Shown here piece by piece: positions 1-9,840 of a stretch of DNA of 64,000 bases. Source of the DNA: Parahoeflea alexandrii (GTDB lineage Bacteria; Pseudomonadota; Alphaproteobacteria; Rhizobiales; Rhizobiaceae); contig NZ_JAAAML010000002.1 in NCBI RefSeq assembly GCF_024105735.1, positions 868,001 to 932,000 on the forward strand, in the 5' to 3' direction. Below the pieces are notes generated by a model. It saw nothing but the letters and a program-made list of their open reading frames with translations, made no database searches and was not told the origin of the DNA. Within the stretch, counting starts at the first letter, position 1, and each line of letters opens with the position of its first letter. The position numbers and the translations under genes are program-made.

Positions 1-233
1 TGTTCGCGCGCCTCGACCAGCCCGTCGATTTCGAGGCGCTGGACGATCAGCCCGTCGACCTGGTGTTTCTGCTGCTGGCGCCCGAGGGGGCAGGAGCCGA
101 TCATCTCAAGGCACTCTCGCGGATCGCCCGTGTCATGCGCGACAGCGAGATGGTGGCCAAGTTGCGCGCCACCGACAACGCCGCGTCGCTGCATGCCTTC
201 CTGACCGAGGAGCCGGAATCCAACGCCGCCTGA
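1..233 (+). CDS. ptsN: PTS IIA-like nitrogen regulatory protein PtsN, C-terminal part
   Basis: This is the last 76 residues of an open frame that enters from the left edge and stops at 231-233. The remnant reads like the C-terminal half of EIIA-Ntr: the hydrophobic strand LVFLLLAPE, then DHLKALSRIARVMRD, then a short acidic tail. In the nitrogen PTS, PtsN takes a phosphate from NPr and regulates potassium uptake and other targets instead of moving sugar. The phosphorylated histidine lies in the missing N-terminal part, so it cannot be checked. A strong terminator follows at 298-336. The call rests on family resemblance of a fragment. Confidence 0.82.
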   Translation, partial: FARLDQPVDFEALDDQPVDLVFLLLAPEGAGADHLKALSRIARVMRDSEMVAKLRATDNAASLHAFLTEEPESNAA

Positions 234-297
234 GGGCGCGTGCGTTCTGAAGGCTGCCGACAGCGCAAGCACCAATCTTCAAATTGACCACAGTGAA

Positions 298-336
298 AAG
301 CCCGGAAATCCAAAGGATTTTCGGGCTTCAATTTTT
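298..336 (+). terminator. Intrinsic terminator after ptsN
   Basis: A 14-bp stem pairs 298-311 with 315-328 (one G-U pair) around a three-base loop and is followed by CAATTTTT. It lies 65 bases after the ptsN stop and closes that transcript. The stem is symmetric and could also help stop the DUF1150 transcript arriving from the right. Confidence 0.85.
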
Positions 337-393
337 GCGCATCCAGGTTTTGGCCGATGGGCCTGGAGCGATTCCAGCCGAAGATGACTGACT

Positions 394-651
394 TTAGTGC
401 AGGGCGACTGTCTTGAGTTCGTCTTCGGCGGCGCGGTAGAAGGTGCTCGACCGGTTGTCGGTCAACAGGATCGGCGTACCGTCGGCGCCGAACAGCGCCC
501 AGAGTTCAAGGCCGGGGTCGAGCACCGGCGCTTCCGGAAAGCGGGCGCTGACGTCCTCGGAACGCATCTTGCGGATATAACCGATCTTGCCGGCGCCCAG
601 CAGGGCCAGATCATTGGCGGACAATTGGGTCTTTCCCGATTTGGCAATCAC
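394..651 (-). CDS. DUF1150 family protein
   Basis: This 85-residue protein matches the DUF1150 family, whose genes in Rhizobiales lie directly beside small heat-shock genes; the function is unknown. The start is GTG at 651, chosen because a perfect AGGAGG stands eight bases upstream of it. The gene follows the Hsp20 gene on the same strand with a 55-base gap, so the two are probably co-transcribed. Motifs such as LALLGAGKIGYIRK and LWALFGADGTPI fit the family. There is no signal peptide or membrane segment, so the protein is probably cytoplasmic. Confidence 0.85.
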   Translation of the reverse strand: MIAKSGKTQLSANDLALLGAGKIGYIRKMRSEDVSARFPEAPVLDPGLELWALFGADGTPILLTDNRSSTFYRAAEDELKTVALH

Positions 652-706
652 GTCGATTTCCTCCTGTAGGTGGCAGGAAACATCCTGTTGGCTCGAACTC
701 TAATCT

Positions 707-1138
707 TCAGTCTCGAACCGAAATGTTAATTTTTCGCACCATGCGCTCCGGTTCCGGTCGAATTAGATCGACGGAAAGCAATCCGTTCTTCAATTCGGCG
801 CTGACGACCTGCATGCCATCGGCCAGCACGAACATGCGCTGGAATTGCCGCGCGGCGATGCCGCGGTGCAGGTATTCCCGGCCGTCATTGTCGGACTGGC
901 GTCCACGGATGACGAGCTGGTTTTCTTCCGTCGTCACCTCCAGATCCTCGTCACAGAAGCCGGCAACGGCGAGTGTGATCCTCAGCCGCTCGGCCTTGCT
1001 TCCGTCGGCCGAGGCCCGGATTCGTTCAATATTGTAGGGCGGGTAGCCTTCAGAGCCCTTGGCGATCCGCTCCAGGGTCTTTTCCATCGTGTCAAAGCCC
1101 AGCAGCAGCGGGCTTGAAAAGGGCGTCATGCGAGACAT
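707..1138 (-). CDS. Small heat-shock protein, Hsp20/IbpA family
   Basis: This 143-residue ATP-independent holdase chaperone binds unfolding proteins. The alpha-crystallin domain covers roughly residues 35-135. It includes IRGRQ, the IbpA-like stretch GIAARQFQRMFVLADG, and the conserved NGLLSVDL near the end of the domain. The N-terminal FDTMEKTLERIA is also typical of alphaproteobacterial IbpA. ATG at 1138 gives a standard length; ATG at 1129 is an alternative. A GAGGA ribosome binding site precedes the start and sits in the loop of a short hairpin (1140-1159), which may matter for heat control. It is the first gene of a two-gene unit with DUF1150. Confidence 0.9.
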   Translation of the reverse strand: MSRMTPFSSPLLLGFDTMEKTLERIAKGSEGYPPYNIERIRASADGSKAERLRITLAVAGFCDEDLEVTTEENQLVIRGRQSDNDGREYLHRGIAARQFQRMFVLADGMQVVSAELKNGLLSVDLIRPEPERMVRKINISVRD

Positions 1139-1299
1139 GGCTTGTCCTCGTTTTCAAGCGACAGGCGCCAGACCCTCGATCGGCATCCGGCATGCAGGTA
1201 ATATGGGAACTTCATTCCTGCTTCGCAAGAACCTTGCCCGATCGCGGTTACGGCTCTTAAGGTCGCGCCAACCGAATCGCATTCCCCGAAGGACCGACC

Positions 1300-2238
1300 A
1301 TGACGCCGCGCAAGATCATCATCGACACCGACCCTGGCCAGGACGACGCTGCCGCGATCATGCTGGCCCTCGCCAGCCCGGAACTGGAGGTGCTCGGGGT
1401 GACCGCGGTCGCTGGCAACGTGCCGCTGGCGCTGACGGCGCGCAACGCAGGCATCGTCACCGAGATCTGCGGAAGAAGCGACATCGCGGTCTATGCGGGG
1501 GCCGACAGGCCGCTTGCCCGCAAGCTGGTGACCGCCGAGCACGTGCATGGCAAGACCGGCCTTGACGGTATCGATCTGTTCGAGCCCGCGAGACCCCTGG
1601 AGACGGTTCATGCTGTCGACTTCATCATCGAGACCCTGCGCAGGGAGCCGGCAGGCACAGTTACGCTTTGCCCGCTTGGTCCGCTCACCAACATCGCCAC
1701 AGTCATTGAGCGCGCGCCGGATGTCGTTGAACGGATCAAGGAGATCGTACTGATGGGCGGCGGCTATTTTGAGGGCGGCAACATCACGCCTTCTGCCGAG
1801 TTCAACATCTATGTCGATCCCGAAGCCGCGAAGATCGTCTTTGGCACCGGTGTCGCCATCACCATGATGCCGCTCGATGTCACCCACAAGGTGCTGACCA
1901 CTAGGGTCCGGGTCGAGCGCCTGCGCGCCAACGGCAACCGTCCTTCGGTGGCAATGGCCGACATGCTGGAGTTCTTCGAGCGATTTGACGAGGAAAAATA
2001 CGGCACCGACGGCGGCCCGCTGCATGACCCCACGGTTATCGCCTGGCTGATTGATCCCGGCATATTTTCCGGCCGCTCATGCAATGTCGAGATCGAGACC
2101 GGTTCTGACCTCACCCTCGGCGCCACCGTGGTCGACTGGTGGAAGGTCACCGGCCGGACGGAGAATGCCTTTGTCGTCAGGGACGTCGACGCCGACCGCT
2201 TTTTCGATCTGTTTATCGAGCGCGTCGGCCGGCTTTAG
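1300..2238 (+). CDS. Inosine/uridine-preferring nucleoside hydrolase
   Basis: This 312-residue enzyme hydrolyses the N-glycosidic bond of nucleosides to a base and ribose. The N-terminal calcium-binding aspartate cluster DTDPGQDDA (residues 9-17) is diagnostic. The central MGGGYFEGGNITPSAEFN carries ribose-binding residues, and LHDPTVIAW near residue 242 supplies the catalytic-site histidine and aspartate. There is no signal peptide, so it acts in the cytoplasm. The gene runs convergently into a ribokinase gene and the stop codons overlap by a few bases. Together they could salvage ribose from nucleosides as ribose 5-phosphate. Base specificity cannot be judged. Confidence 0.93.
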   Translation: MTPRKIIIDTDPGQDDAAAIMLALASPELEVLGVTAVAGNVPLALTARNAGIVTEICGRSDIAVYAGADRPLARKLVTAEHVHGKTGLDGIDLFEPARPLETVHAVDFIIETLRREPAGTVTLCPLGPLTNIATVIERAPDVVERIKEIVLMGGGYFEGGNITPSAEFNIYVDPEAAKIVFGTGVAITMMPLDVTHKVLTTRVRVERLRANGNRPSVAMADMLEFFERFDEEKYGTDGGPLHDPTVIAWLIDPGIFSGRSCNVEIETGSDLTLGATVVDWWKVTGRTENAFVVRDVDADRFFDLFIERVGRL

Positions 2239-3134
2239 AGCCGGGCATCGACTTCTCCAGAAAGCGGAATCGACGGCTGTGCGCCGGGTTTGAGGCAGGC
2301 CAGCGCGCCTGCCACGGCGGCGCGGCGGACAGCTGTGGCAAAGTCCATCCCGGCGTCGAGCCCCTGGGCCAGATAGCCGCAGAACGTGTCGCCGGCGCCC
2401 ACCGTGTCGACCGGCTTGATTTTCAGCGATGCCACGTGCTCCACTTTGCCGTCTCTCGCCCACAGCACGCCGTCGCCGCCCAGCGTGACGATCAGGCATT
2501 GACCGGTTCTGGCATGCAACGCCTCGACTTCGTCGCGCGCCAGAGCGAGCGTTTCCGCCGGACGGCCGGACAGCCGGCTGAATTCGGTCTCGTTGGCGAT
2601 GACGATGTCGGCAAGCGGCGCAAGCCGTTCGACCGCATCGGTCAGCGGCGCGATGTTGAGGATGCTTCGGACGCTCCTGGTCTTTGCGGCCTTCAGCGCC
2701 GCCCCTATCGCCGCCGCCGGGATCTCCATTTGCAGGACCAGCGTGTCGCTCGCCGCCATCGCCGCTACCGCCTGATCGGCGTCTTCAGCCGTCACATGGC
2801 CGTTGGCACCGGGAATGACGGCGATCATGTTCTCGCCATCACCACCAACAAGGATCAGCGCGGTGCCCGTGGGGCCTTCGATGTGGCGGACGCGGCCGAG
2901 GTCCGTGCCGGCGTCTTCAAGCAGGGCGAGCGCTTCGGTGGCGAAGCTATCATTGCCGACTGCGCCACACATCTTCACCGCTCCGCCGGCCCGTTGCGCC
3001 GCCAGCGCCTGGTTGGCGCCCTTGCCGCCCTGCGCCGTGGTGAAATCCGTGCCGGAGACGGTCTCGCCCGGTTCAGGAAGTCTCGGCGTGGTGGCGATCA
3101 GGTCCATGTTGACTGATCCGATGACGGTGATCAT
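2235..3134 (-). CDS. rbsK: Ribokinase
   Basis: This 299-residue PfkB-family sugar kinase phosphorylates D-ribose at O5 using ATP. The N terminus ITVIGSVNMDL, the substrate motif GGKGANQA near residue 40, and DTVGAGDTFCG near residue 245 with the catalytic aspartate are all present. ATG at 3134 is preferred because AAGGGAGG lies just before it; an upstream start at 3173 would add 13 unrelated residues. It is convergent with the nucleoside hydrolase, which fits use of the ribose released from nucleosides. The length is that of the family. Confidence 0.93.
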   Translation of the reverse strand: MITVIGSVNMDLIATTPRLPEPGETVSGTDFTTAQGGKGANQALAAQRAGGAVKMCGAVGNDSFATEALALLEDAGTDLGRVRHIEGPTGTALILVGGDGENMIAVIPGANGHVTAEDADQAVAAMAASDTLVLQMEIPAAAIGAALKAAKTRSVRSILNIAPLTDAVERLAPLADIVIANETEFSRLSGRPAETLALARDEVEALHARTGQCLIVTLGGDGVLWARDGKVEHVASLKIKPVDTVGAGDTFCGYLAQGLDAGMDFATAVRRAAVAGALACLKPGAQPSIPLSGEVDARL

Positions 3135-3236
3135 GGCGGCCTCCCTTGCTTGCCCGCATCCGCCATGTGGCAACCGGGCTGCGCTCGCAATCGTGTCGCA
3201 AGCTTTCTGTCAGCTTATCGGTGTGGAGAAAAGGGG

Positions 3237-4526
3237 TCAGTCGTCTTCATCGACAACACGCAGTTTGAGCGTTGAGGAGCGCGGTTCGAATTTCGGGCTC
3301 TCGCGTGACCCGGCGTCGGTCGTGGTCTGTTCCGGAGCAGGCGCTGCTGCCGTCCCCTCGCTCAGTTGCGCAAATTCCAGCGCCTCGATCTTTGCGCCGC
3401 GCCTGGTCAACTTGTCAGAGGAGGTCAGGATCAGGTCGACATCCTTCTGCGCCATCGAGAAATGCGCCTGCAGCTTGCGCACTCGGTCATCGAGCCGCGA
3501 GACATCCTCCATCAGCCGGATCACTTCGCCCTGGATCAGGTGCGCCTGTTCGCGCATCCGTGCGTCCTTGAGCAGCGCTTGGATCACCTGGATCGACAGC
3601 ATCAGCAGCGACGGCGAGACGATCACCACCCGTGAGCGCTGCGCTTTGTGAACGATCGCCTCGAACCTCTCATGGATCTCCGCGAAGATCGATTCCGAGG
3701 GCACGAACAGGAACGCCGTGTCCTGGGTTTCACCGGCAATCAGGTACTTGTCCGAAATGTCGCGGATATGGACCTCGATGTCCCGGCGAAAGCGTTGCTG
3801 TGCATTTTGCGCCGCCTGCTCGCCGCTGCCTTCGGCCTCCGCCTCGCGCATCGCGTTCCAGGCTTCCAGCGGAAACTTTGCATCGATGACCAGGTCCGGC
3901 GCACCATTCGGCATGGCGATGGTGCAGTCCGGCCGCATCCCGTTCGTCAGCGTCGGCTGAAACCGGAACGCCCCCATAGGCAGCCCGTCCTGGATGATCG
4001 TTTCCATCCGCGACTGGCCGAAAGCACCTCGGGTCTGCTTGTTCGACAGGATCGCCTGAAGCCCGACCACATCGCGCGCCAGCGACTGGATGTTGTTCTG
4101 CGCCGTATCGATCACCGCCAGCCGCTCCTGCAGTTTCGAAAGGTTTTCGTGCGTCGACCTGGTCTGCTCGGTGATCGAGGACCCCAGCCGCTGGGTCATG
4201 CCGTCGATGCGCTGGCCGATGGATTGATTGAGTTCGGCCTGCCGCGCACCAAACAGCTCGGCCATGGCGCCCATGCGGCCCTGCATTTCCGATTGCGCCT
4301 TGAGGATCTCGGCGAGCCGTGCTTCGGCCTGAGCTGTTCGCTCCGCGGCATCTGCCTCTGCCGTGGCTCGTCTCCGGCTGGTGCGCGCCAGGCTGACACC
4401 GAGCCAGATCGCAATCAGCATGAGCGCTGCCAGCGCGCCAAGCAGGGTTTCGCCCAGCGTGACCATGTGGCCGTTGAGCTCGAGAAGCGGGGTTGAAAAC
4501 AGCGTGGTGCCAGTCTGCATCGCCAT
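3237..4526 (-). CDS. rmuC: DNA recombination protein RmuC
   Basis: This 429-residue protein resembles RmuC, a membrane-anchored protein with a nuclease-like fold that limits recombination at inverted repeats. It has one N-terminal membrane helix (about residues 25-45), a long alanine/glutamate/arginine-rich coiled coil to about residue 140, then the RmuC domain. That domain contains MRPDCTIAMPNG, LVIDAKFPLEAW and the conserved FVPSESIF. The C-terminal tail is acidic and low in complexity. It is divergent from def, with about 100 bases between the starts. The exact biochemical activity of the family is not settled. Confidence 0.9.
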   Translation of the reverse strand: MAMQTGTTLFSTPLLELNGHMVTLGETLLGALAALMLIAIWLGVSLARTSRRRATAEADAAERTAQAEARLAEILKAQSEMQGRMGAMAELFGARQAELNQSIGQRIDGMTQRLGSSITEQTRSTHENLSKLQERLAVIDTAQNNIQSLARDVVGLQAILSNKQTRGAFGQSRMETIIQDGLPMGAFRFQPTLTNGMRPDCTIAMPNGAPDLVIDAKFPLEAWNAMREAEAEGSGEQAAQNAQQRFRRDIEVHIRDISDKYLIAGETQDTAFLFVPSESIFAEIHERFEAIVHKAQRSRVVIVSPSLLMLSIQVIQALLKDARMREQAHLIQGEVIRLMEDVSRLDDRVRKLQAHFSMAQKDVDLILTSSDKLTRRGAKIEALEFAQLSEGTAAAPAPEQTTTDAGSRESPKFEPRSSTLKLRVVDEDD

Positions 4527-4632
4527 GGCCTAGCTGATTCTCCGCCCTTTGTCAGATCAAAACGGGAACATCGTGTTGGTGCGATGTCGGTCACAGATTG
4601 ACGCCGCGCGGATCAATGACTATTTCACCGCC

Positions 4633-5151
4633 ATGACCATCAAGCCGATCATCTACCTGCCCGACCCAGTCCTCCGCCAGCAAAGTCTGGCGGTGGAGCG
4701 TGTCGATTCGGAAATGAACAGTTTCATCGATGACATGCTCGAAACCATGTACGACGCGCCGGGCATCGGCCTGGCGGCGATCCAGGTCGGCGTGCCGCGG
4801 CGGCTGCTTGTGATCGATGTTGCCGGCAAGGACGAAGAGCCCGATCCGCAGGTCTTCATCAACCCCGAACTGGTGGCGACCGGCGACGAGACCAGCGTCT
4901 ACGAAGAGGGCTGCCTTTCGATCCCCGACTACTATGCCGAGGTCGAGCGTCCCGCCACGATTACCGTCAGGCATCTCGACCGTGCCGGCAAGGAACAGGT
5001 GACCGAGGCCGACGGCCTGCTCGCCACCTGCCTGCAGCACGAGATGGACCATTTGAACGGCGTCCTGTTCATCGACCACATCTCCAAGCTCAAGCGGGAC
5101 ATGGTGGTGCGCAAGTTCACAAAGCTCGCCAAGCAGCGCGTCACCGCCTGA
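4633..5151 (+). CDS. def: Peptide deformylase
   Basis: This 172-residue metalloenzyme removes the formyl group from the N-terminal methionine of new proteins. All three signature motifs are present: [17 protein letters not shown] with its metal-binding cysteine, and QHEMDHLNG with the HExxH-type histidines and glutamate. ATG at 4633 gives the usual length and begins [14 protein letters not shown]; the open frame reaches back to a TTG at 4549, but those 28 residues are not family-like. It is followed by fmt, whose product formylates initiator tRNA, so adding and removing the formyl group are encoded side by side. Confidence 0.95.
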   Translation: MTIKPIIYLPDPVLRQQSLAVERVDSEMNSFIDDMLETMYDAPGIGLAAIQVGVPRRLLVIDVAGKDEEPDPQVFINPELVATGDETSVYEEGCLSIPDYYAEVERPATITVRHLDRAGKEQVTEADGLLATCLQHEMDHLNGVLFIDHISKLKRDMVVRKFTKLAKQRVTA

Positions 5152-5217
5152 GACCAGGCTTGGAATTTGCCGTTTGGCGGCTGTTCGCCTGCCGCGACCG
5201 TGTTTTGAGGAACCGCC

Positions 5218-6159
5218 ATGCGCATCATCTTCATGGGAACGCCGGACTACGCGGCGCCTACACTTGAGGCGCTGCATCAGGCTGGCCACGAGATCGTTGC
5301 GGTCTACTCCCAGCCGCCGCGCCCGGCCGGCCGCCGCGGGCTTGAAGTGCTTCCGTCACCGGTTCACCGCATCGCAGAGCGGCTGGGCATTCCTGTGTTC
5401 ACCCCAAAGAGCCTCCGGAACGAACAGGAGCAGGCGGCGTTTCGGGCGCTTGAAGCCGACGCGGCGGTGGTCGTCGCCTACGGTCTGATCCTGCCCAAAG
5501 CAATCCTCGATGCGCCCCGGCTGGGCGCCTGGAACGGCCACGCCTCGCTGTTGCCGCGCTGGCGCGGTGCAGCCCCGATCCAGCGCGCCATCATCGCGGG
5601 CGACACCGAGACCGGCGTGATGATCATGAAGATGGACGAGGGATTGGACACCGGTCCGGTGGCGCTGACAGAAACCGTCGCCATCACGCCCTGCATGACC
5701 ACTGGCGAACTGCATGACAAACTCTCTGCTGTGACGGCTGAGCTGATGGTTGAGGCCATGGCGCGGCTTGAAACGGAAGGCCTGCTGCCGGTCACGCCGC
5801 AACCCGATGACGGCATCACCTATGCTGCCAAGATCAGCAAGGCCGAAACCAGGGTCGACTTCTCCAGATCTGCGCAGCAGGTGCATGACCATGTGCGCGG
5901 TCTCGCCCCGTCGCCGGGCGCCTGGTTCGAGCTCGACGCCGCCGGCCGCAGCGAACGGGTCAAGCTGCTGGCCACAGAGCTCGCGGACACCCGCCTGCAT
6001 CAGGTCGGTCCCGGGACCGCGCTCGATGACCACCTGACGATCGCCTGCGGCGAGGGCGCGATCCGGTTGCTCACCTTGCAGAAGGCCGGCGGCAAGCCGC
6101 TCGCGGCCGGGGATTTTCTGCGCGGAACGCCGGTTCCCCAGGGCACGGTGATCGGCTGA
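5218..6159 (+). CDS. fmt: Methionyl-tRNA formyltransferase
   Basis: This 313-residue enzyme transfers a formyl group from 10-formyl-tetrahydrofolate to Met-tRNA for translation initiation. [19 protein letters not shown] starts the formyltransferase domain. The motif [16 protein letters not shown] (about residues 105-120) carries the catalytic asparagine and histidine, and [10 protein letters not shown] the conserved aspartate region. The C-terminal tRNA-binding domain follows from about residue 205. The gene lies between def and truA, and its stop overlaps the truA start in ATGA form, indicating translational coupling. Confidence 0.96.
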   Translation: MRIIFMGTPDYAAPTLEALHQAGHEIVAVYSQPPRPAGRRGLEVLPSPVHRIAERLGIPVFTPKSLRNEQEQAAFRALEADAAVVVAYGLILPKAILDAPRLGAWNGHASLLPRWRGAAPIQRAIIAGDTETGVMIMKMDEGLDTGPVALTETVAITPCMTTGELHDKLSAVTAELMVEAMARLETEGLLPVTPQPDDGITYAAKISKAETRVDFSRSAQQVHDHVRGLAPSPGAWFELDAAGRSERVKLLATELADTRLHQVGPGTALDDHLTIACGEGAIRLLTLQKAGGKPLAAGDFLRGTPVPQGTVIG

Positions 6160-6923
6160 TGCCGCGCTACCGGCTTGATATCGAATATGACGGCACCGGC
6201 TATGCCGGATGGCAGCGCCAGGACGATCATCCTTCGATCCAGCAGGCGATCGAGACGGCGATTCATGGCTTTTGTGGTGAGACCGTCAGCATCCGCGGCG
6301 CCGGACGGACCGATGCAGGTGTTCACGCGCTCGGCCAGGTCGCCCACGTCGATCTCGAGAAAACCTGGCCCGAGGACACGGTGCGTGATGCCATCAACGC
6401 GCATCTGCTGATGGCCAGGGAGCGGGTTGTCATCCTGGCCGCCCGCCAGGTCGATGAGGAATTCGATGCCCGTTTTTCGGCAGTGAAACGTCACTATATC
6501 TATCGCATAGTCTGCCGCCGCGCGCCGCTGGTGATCGAGAAGAACCGGGCCCTCTGGTCACCCAAACCGCTCGATGCCGCTGCCATGCACGAGGCCGCGC
6601 AGCGTCTCGTAGGTCGGCACGATTTCACCACCTTCCGCTCTATGAGCTGCCAGGCCAATTCGCCCGTGCGCAGCCTCGAGCGTCTCGATGTGGTCACGGG
6701 CGATGCCGATGGTCTCATCGAGATCCACGCCTCCGCGCGCAGCTTCCTGCACAACCAGATCCGCTCCTTTGCCGGAACGCTGCGGCTGGTGGGCGAAGGC
6801 AAGTGGTCCGCCGATGATGTCGAGGCCGCGCTCGTGGCCAGGGATCGCAAGGCCTGCGGACCGGTGGCCGCTCCCCAGGGCCTGTATTTTCGCGCGGTCG
6901 AATATCCCGATCCTGACAGTTGA
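6159..6923 (+). CDS. truA: tRNA pseudouridine(38-40) synthase TruA
   Basis: This 254-residue enzyme converts uridines 38-40 in the anticodon arm to pseudouridine. The catalytic aspartate lies in [12 protein letters not shown] (about residues 50-61). FLHNQIR, about residue 195, and GLYF near the end also fit TruA. The start overlaps the fmt stop by one base, so def-fmt-truA behaves as one operon. No strong terminator is visible immediately downstream; a rhizobial-type intergenic repeat begins 16 bases after the stop. Confidence 0.96.
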   Translation: MPRYRLDIEYDGTGYAGWQRQDDHPSIQQAIETAIHGFCGETVSIRGAGRTDAGVHALGQVAHVDLEKTWPEDTVRDAINAHLLMARERVVILAARQVDEEFDARFSAVKRHYIYRIVCRRAPLVIEKNRALWSPKPLDAAAMHEAAQRLVGRHDFTTFRSMSCQANSPVRSLERLDVVTGDADGLIEIHASARSFLHNQIRSFAGTLRLVGEGKWSADDVEAALVARDRKACGPVAAPQGLYFRAVEYPDPDS

Positions 6924-6938
6924 GGCATGCGGATCTTG

Positions 6939-6993
6939 GAGCTGTTCCCGCAAGAGTGGGAACCGGTTTCGCGTCCGGAATGGCGTGAAACAG
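6939..6993. repeat. Rhizobial-type intergenic repeat element
   Basis: The stretch contains GAACCGGTTT, GTCCGGAATGGCGTGAAA and GAGCTGTTCC. This matches my memory of a short interspersed sequence scattered between genes in many rhizobial chromosomes, where the core reads roughly AACGGTTTTCCGTCCGGAAT. It falls in the 433-base gap between truA and the chemoreceptor. A 62-codon open frame (6927-7115) crosses it but looks spurious. The rest of the gap shows no gene; the AT-richer part at 7185-7245 could hold the chemoreceptor promoter. Family identity is from memory, not from a search. Confidence 0.5.
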
Positions 6994-7356
6994 TAAGCCA
7001 GGGCTTTTTCGGCCAGTCCGCTTTTCACCGGAAATGGTCTGGCTTGCCACGGGACTTGATCGAAGCTCGGTCGCCCGTCAAACCGTTTGCTGTCATCCGG
7101 TCCGGCACCGCGTGAATGGTTTGCTTGCGGGTCAACAGTCCGGATGGAATCGTCTCCAGGGCCAATTTGGAGCGAAATCATCCCTCAATGTTACAATTCC
7201 GAAAACTCGCAAACCTCGGTTAACTGAATAATAACATAAAAGACGGAAAGCTTCCGAAGCCAGTATCTACGCTCGCGTGGACCGCATGATGCCGTGCTGG
7301 ATGTCTTCGACACAGCGAGACATGTCAACGAAGTTGTTCGAACACCGGGAATCCTG

Positions 7357-9840
7357 ATGCTCATTTCGCGCAAACTGCCGCTTGCCGCCGCCTTGTTGAC
7401 AATCATGTCCATCGGCGTTTCCAGCGTTGTCAGCCTTCAGATTGGGTCCAGTGCGGTTAACGAGAAGATCGTCGAGAAGCTCGAAGCTGTCGTTGACGGT
7501 CGTCGCAACCAGCTTGAAACCTTCCTCGCCAACCTTCAGCAGGACCTGACCGCAACGTCGCAGAACAATCTGATGCGCATGGCGCTCGAGAGTTTCAAGT
7601 ACGACTGGGGCTTCCTTGGTAACGACGTTACCAACGAGCTGAAGCGGCGCTACATCACCGACAATCCCTTCCCGGAAGGCGAGCGCCAGAAGTATGACAC
7701 CGCCAAGGATCCGGATGTCGCCAAGGTGAGTTCCTACGACCAGACCCACGAGCGCTATCATGCACAGTTGCGCGAGATGACGGAAAGCCGTGGATGGGAG
7801 GACTTCTACCTCGTCGATATGAGTGGCAACGTCATCTATTCGGTCAACAAGAACAACGACTATGCCGGCAATCTGCGTTCCGAGGCTCTCAAGGACACCG
7901 GCATCGGACGGGTTTTCGAAGGCATTGTCGGCGCCAATGTGACCGACAGTACGGTGTTCGCCGATTACACCGCCTATCCGGCAGCTGACGGTCGGCCCGT
8001 CGCCTTCATGGGCCATGCGCTCAATTCTCAGATGGGTATGGTCGGTGTCATCATCATCCGCGTGCCCAGTGGCAAGATTGCCGATATCATTTCGAACACT
8101 TCAGGACTTGGCGAAACCGGTGAAACCGTGCTGCTCAACTCTCAGGGCTACCTGATCAGCGACTCGGTCCGGACGCCGGAAAACGACAAGCTCACCGTCA
8201 AGGTCGACAGCGATCTCGTCGCGCAGGCCAATGGGTCCGCCGTGATCGTCGGTACGGTTGACGGCTACCGCAACATGGAGGCCGACGTCGCCATGACCGG
8301 CGTCAAGTTCGATGGCGCCGACTGGACCGTCGCTGCGCTGATCGACCAGCGCGAGGCCGGCGCCAGCATGGTGATGATGCGCAACGCCATCCTTGGCATT
8401 GCGCTGCTGCTTCTGCTTGGCGCCATTGCCGTAAGCACCTGGTTCTCCCGCTCGATGACCAAACCCATCGAATCGCTTGTGGAAAACATGCGCCGGCTTG
8501 CCGAGGGCGACACGTCGATTGAACTCGCCGGTGAAAATCGCAAGGACGAAATCGGTGAAATGGTGCGCTCCGTGGCCGTGTTCCGCAATGCCGCCATCGA
8601 AAAGGTAGCGCTCGAGCGTGAGGCTGACGAGACCCGCACCCAGACCGAAAAGCGGCGCCAGGATCGCGAAACCGCCAAGGCCGAGGAAACCGCCAGGATG
8701 CAGCAGGCTGTCGACGCGCTTGCGAATGGTCTGCACAAGCTCTCGGAAGGCGATCTGACAATCCGGCTCAACGAGCCGTTCATCGAAAGCCTCGACAGGC
8801 TCAGGGTTGATTTCAACGCATCGGTTGAGAAACTCAATGCAACGCTCAGCGACGTGAGTGAGAACATTCTCGGCATCAATGGCGACACCGGCGAACTGCG
8901 TGCCGCAGCCGACGACCTGTCACGGCGTACCGAGCAGCAGGCCGCCTCGCTTGAGGAAACCTCCGCGGCACTCGACGAAATCACCGCCACGGTCAAGAAC
9001 TCCTCCCAGCGCGCCGACGAGGCGACCAGCAAGGTGGCTGAAGCCAAACAGTCGACCGAGACGTCAAGCAAGGTGGTGGCCGAGGCAATTCATGCCATGG
9101 GCCGCATCGAGGATGCCTCCGGCGAGATCTCCAAGATCATCAACGTGATCGACGAGATCGCCTTCCAGACCAACCTGCTGGCGCTCAATGCCGGGGTCGA
9201 GGCTGCACGCGCCGGTGAGGCCGGCAAGGGCTTTGCCGTGGTGGCTCAGGAAGTCCGGGAACTGGCACAGCGCTCTGCGACCGCCGCCAAGGACATCAAG
9301 GGCCTGATCAACAAGTCGGGTGAAGAGGTCAAGTCCGGCGTCACCCTGGTCCGCGAAACCGGTGAGGCGCTTTCGTTGATCGCCGAGCACGTGAGCGCCA
9401 TCAACGACCAGATCAACTCCATCGCCACCGCCGCACGCGAGCAGGCCAATGGACTTACCGAGATCAACTCGGCGGTCAACCAGATGGACCAGGTGACCCA
9501 GCAGAACGCCGCCATGGTCGAGGAAACCACCGCTGTCACCCACCGGCTTACCAGCGGCGCGGCCTCGCTTGAGGGGCTGGTCCGTCAGTTCAACCTTACA
9601 GGCAGCCGCTCTGCATCCGTGCCGGTCCACGCCACGGCGTCCGGCTCCGCCAAACAGACCGCTTCACACAGGCCGGCGGCAGGCGCCAATGGTCCGGCAA
9701 GTGTCAGCGCCTCCACCGCCGGGTCGCGTCCAGTTCAGTCTCCGGCCCGAAACATGCTGAAAACCGTCGCCAGCGCTTTTGGTGTCGGCAAATCCAACAA
9801 CTCAACCGCAGCGTCACAGGACGACTGGGAGGAATTCTGA
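7357..9840 (+). CDS. Methyl-accepting chemotaxis protein
   Basis: This 827-residue transmembrane chemoreceptor has a first membrane helix at about residues 8-28 and a periplasmic sensing domain with Cache-like features to about residue 335. It includes [17 protein letters not shown] and [13 protein letters not shown] second membrane helix at about 340-362 is followed by HAMP segments. The cytoplasmic signalling domain carries the hairpin tip [19 protein letters not shown] near residue 610. The last five residues, DWEEF, resemble the CheR-tethering pentapeptide of full-length receptors. ATG at 7357 is preferred over the open upstream ATG at 7294 because the membrane helix then starts normally. 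It is coupled to cheW by a one-base overlap. The ligand is unknown. Confidence 0.93.
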   Translation: MLISRKLPLAAALLTIMSIGVSSVVSLQIGSSAVNEKIVEKLEAVVDGRRNQLETFLANLQQDLTATSQNNLMRMALESFKYDWGFLGNDVTNELKRRYITDNPFPEGERQKYDTAKDPDVAKVSSYDQTHERYHAQLREMTESRGWEDFYLVDMSGNVIYSVNKNNDYAGNLRSEALKDTGIGRVFEGIVGANVTDSTVFADYTAYPAADGRPVAFMGHALNSQMGMVGVIIIRVPSGKIADIISNTSGLGETGETVLLNSQGYLISDSVRTPENDKLTVKVDSDLVAQANGSAVIVGTVDGYRNMEADVAMTGVKFDGADWTVAALIDQREAGASMVMMRNAILGIALLLLLGAIAVSTWFSRSMTKPIESLVENMRRLAEGDTSIELAGENRKDEIGEMVRSVAVFRNAAIEKVALEREADETRTQTEKRRQDRETAKAEETARMQQAVDALANGLHKLSEGDLTIRLNEPFIESLDRLRVDFNASVEKLNATLSDVSENILGINGDTGELRAAADDLSRRTEQQAASLEETSAALDEITATVKNSSQRADEATSKVAEAKQSTETSSKVVAEAIHAMGRIEDASGEISKIINVIDEIAFQTNLLALNAGVEAARAGEAGKGFAVVAQEVRELAQRSATAAKDIKGLINKSGEEVKSGVTLVRETGEALSLIAEHVSAINDQINSIATAAREQANGLTEINSAVNQMDQVTQQNAAMVEETTAVTHRLTSGAASLEGLVRQFNLTGSRSASVPVHATASGSAKQTASHRPAAGANGPASVSASTAGSRPVQSPARNMLKTVASAFGVGKSNNSTAASQDDWEEF

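Noticed and set aside
6927-7115. 62-codon open frame after truA
   Set aside because: It runs through the rhizobial-type intergenic repeat and shows no family resemblance, so it is probably chance coding.
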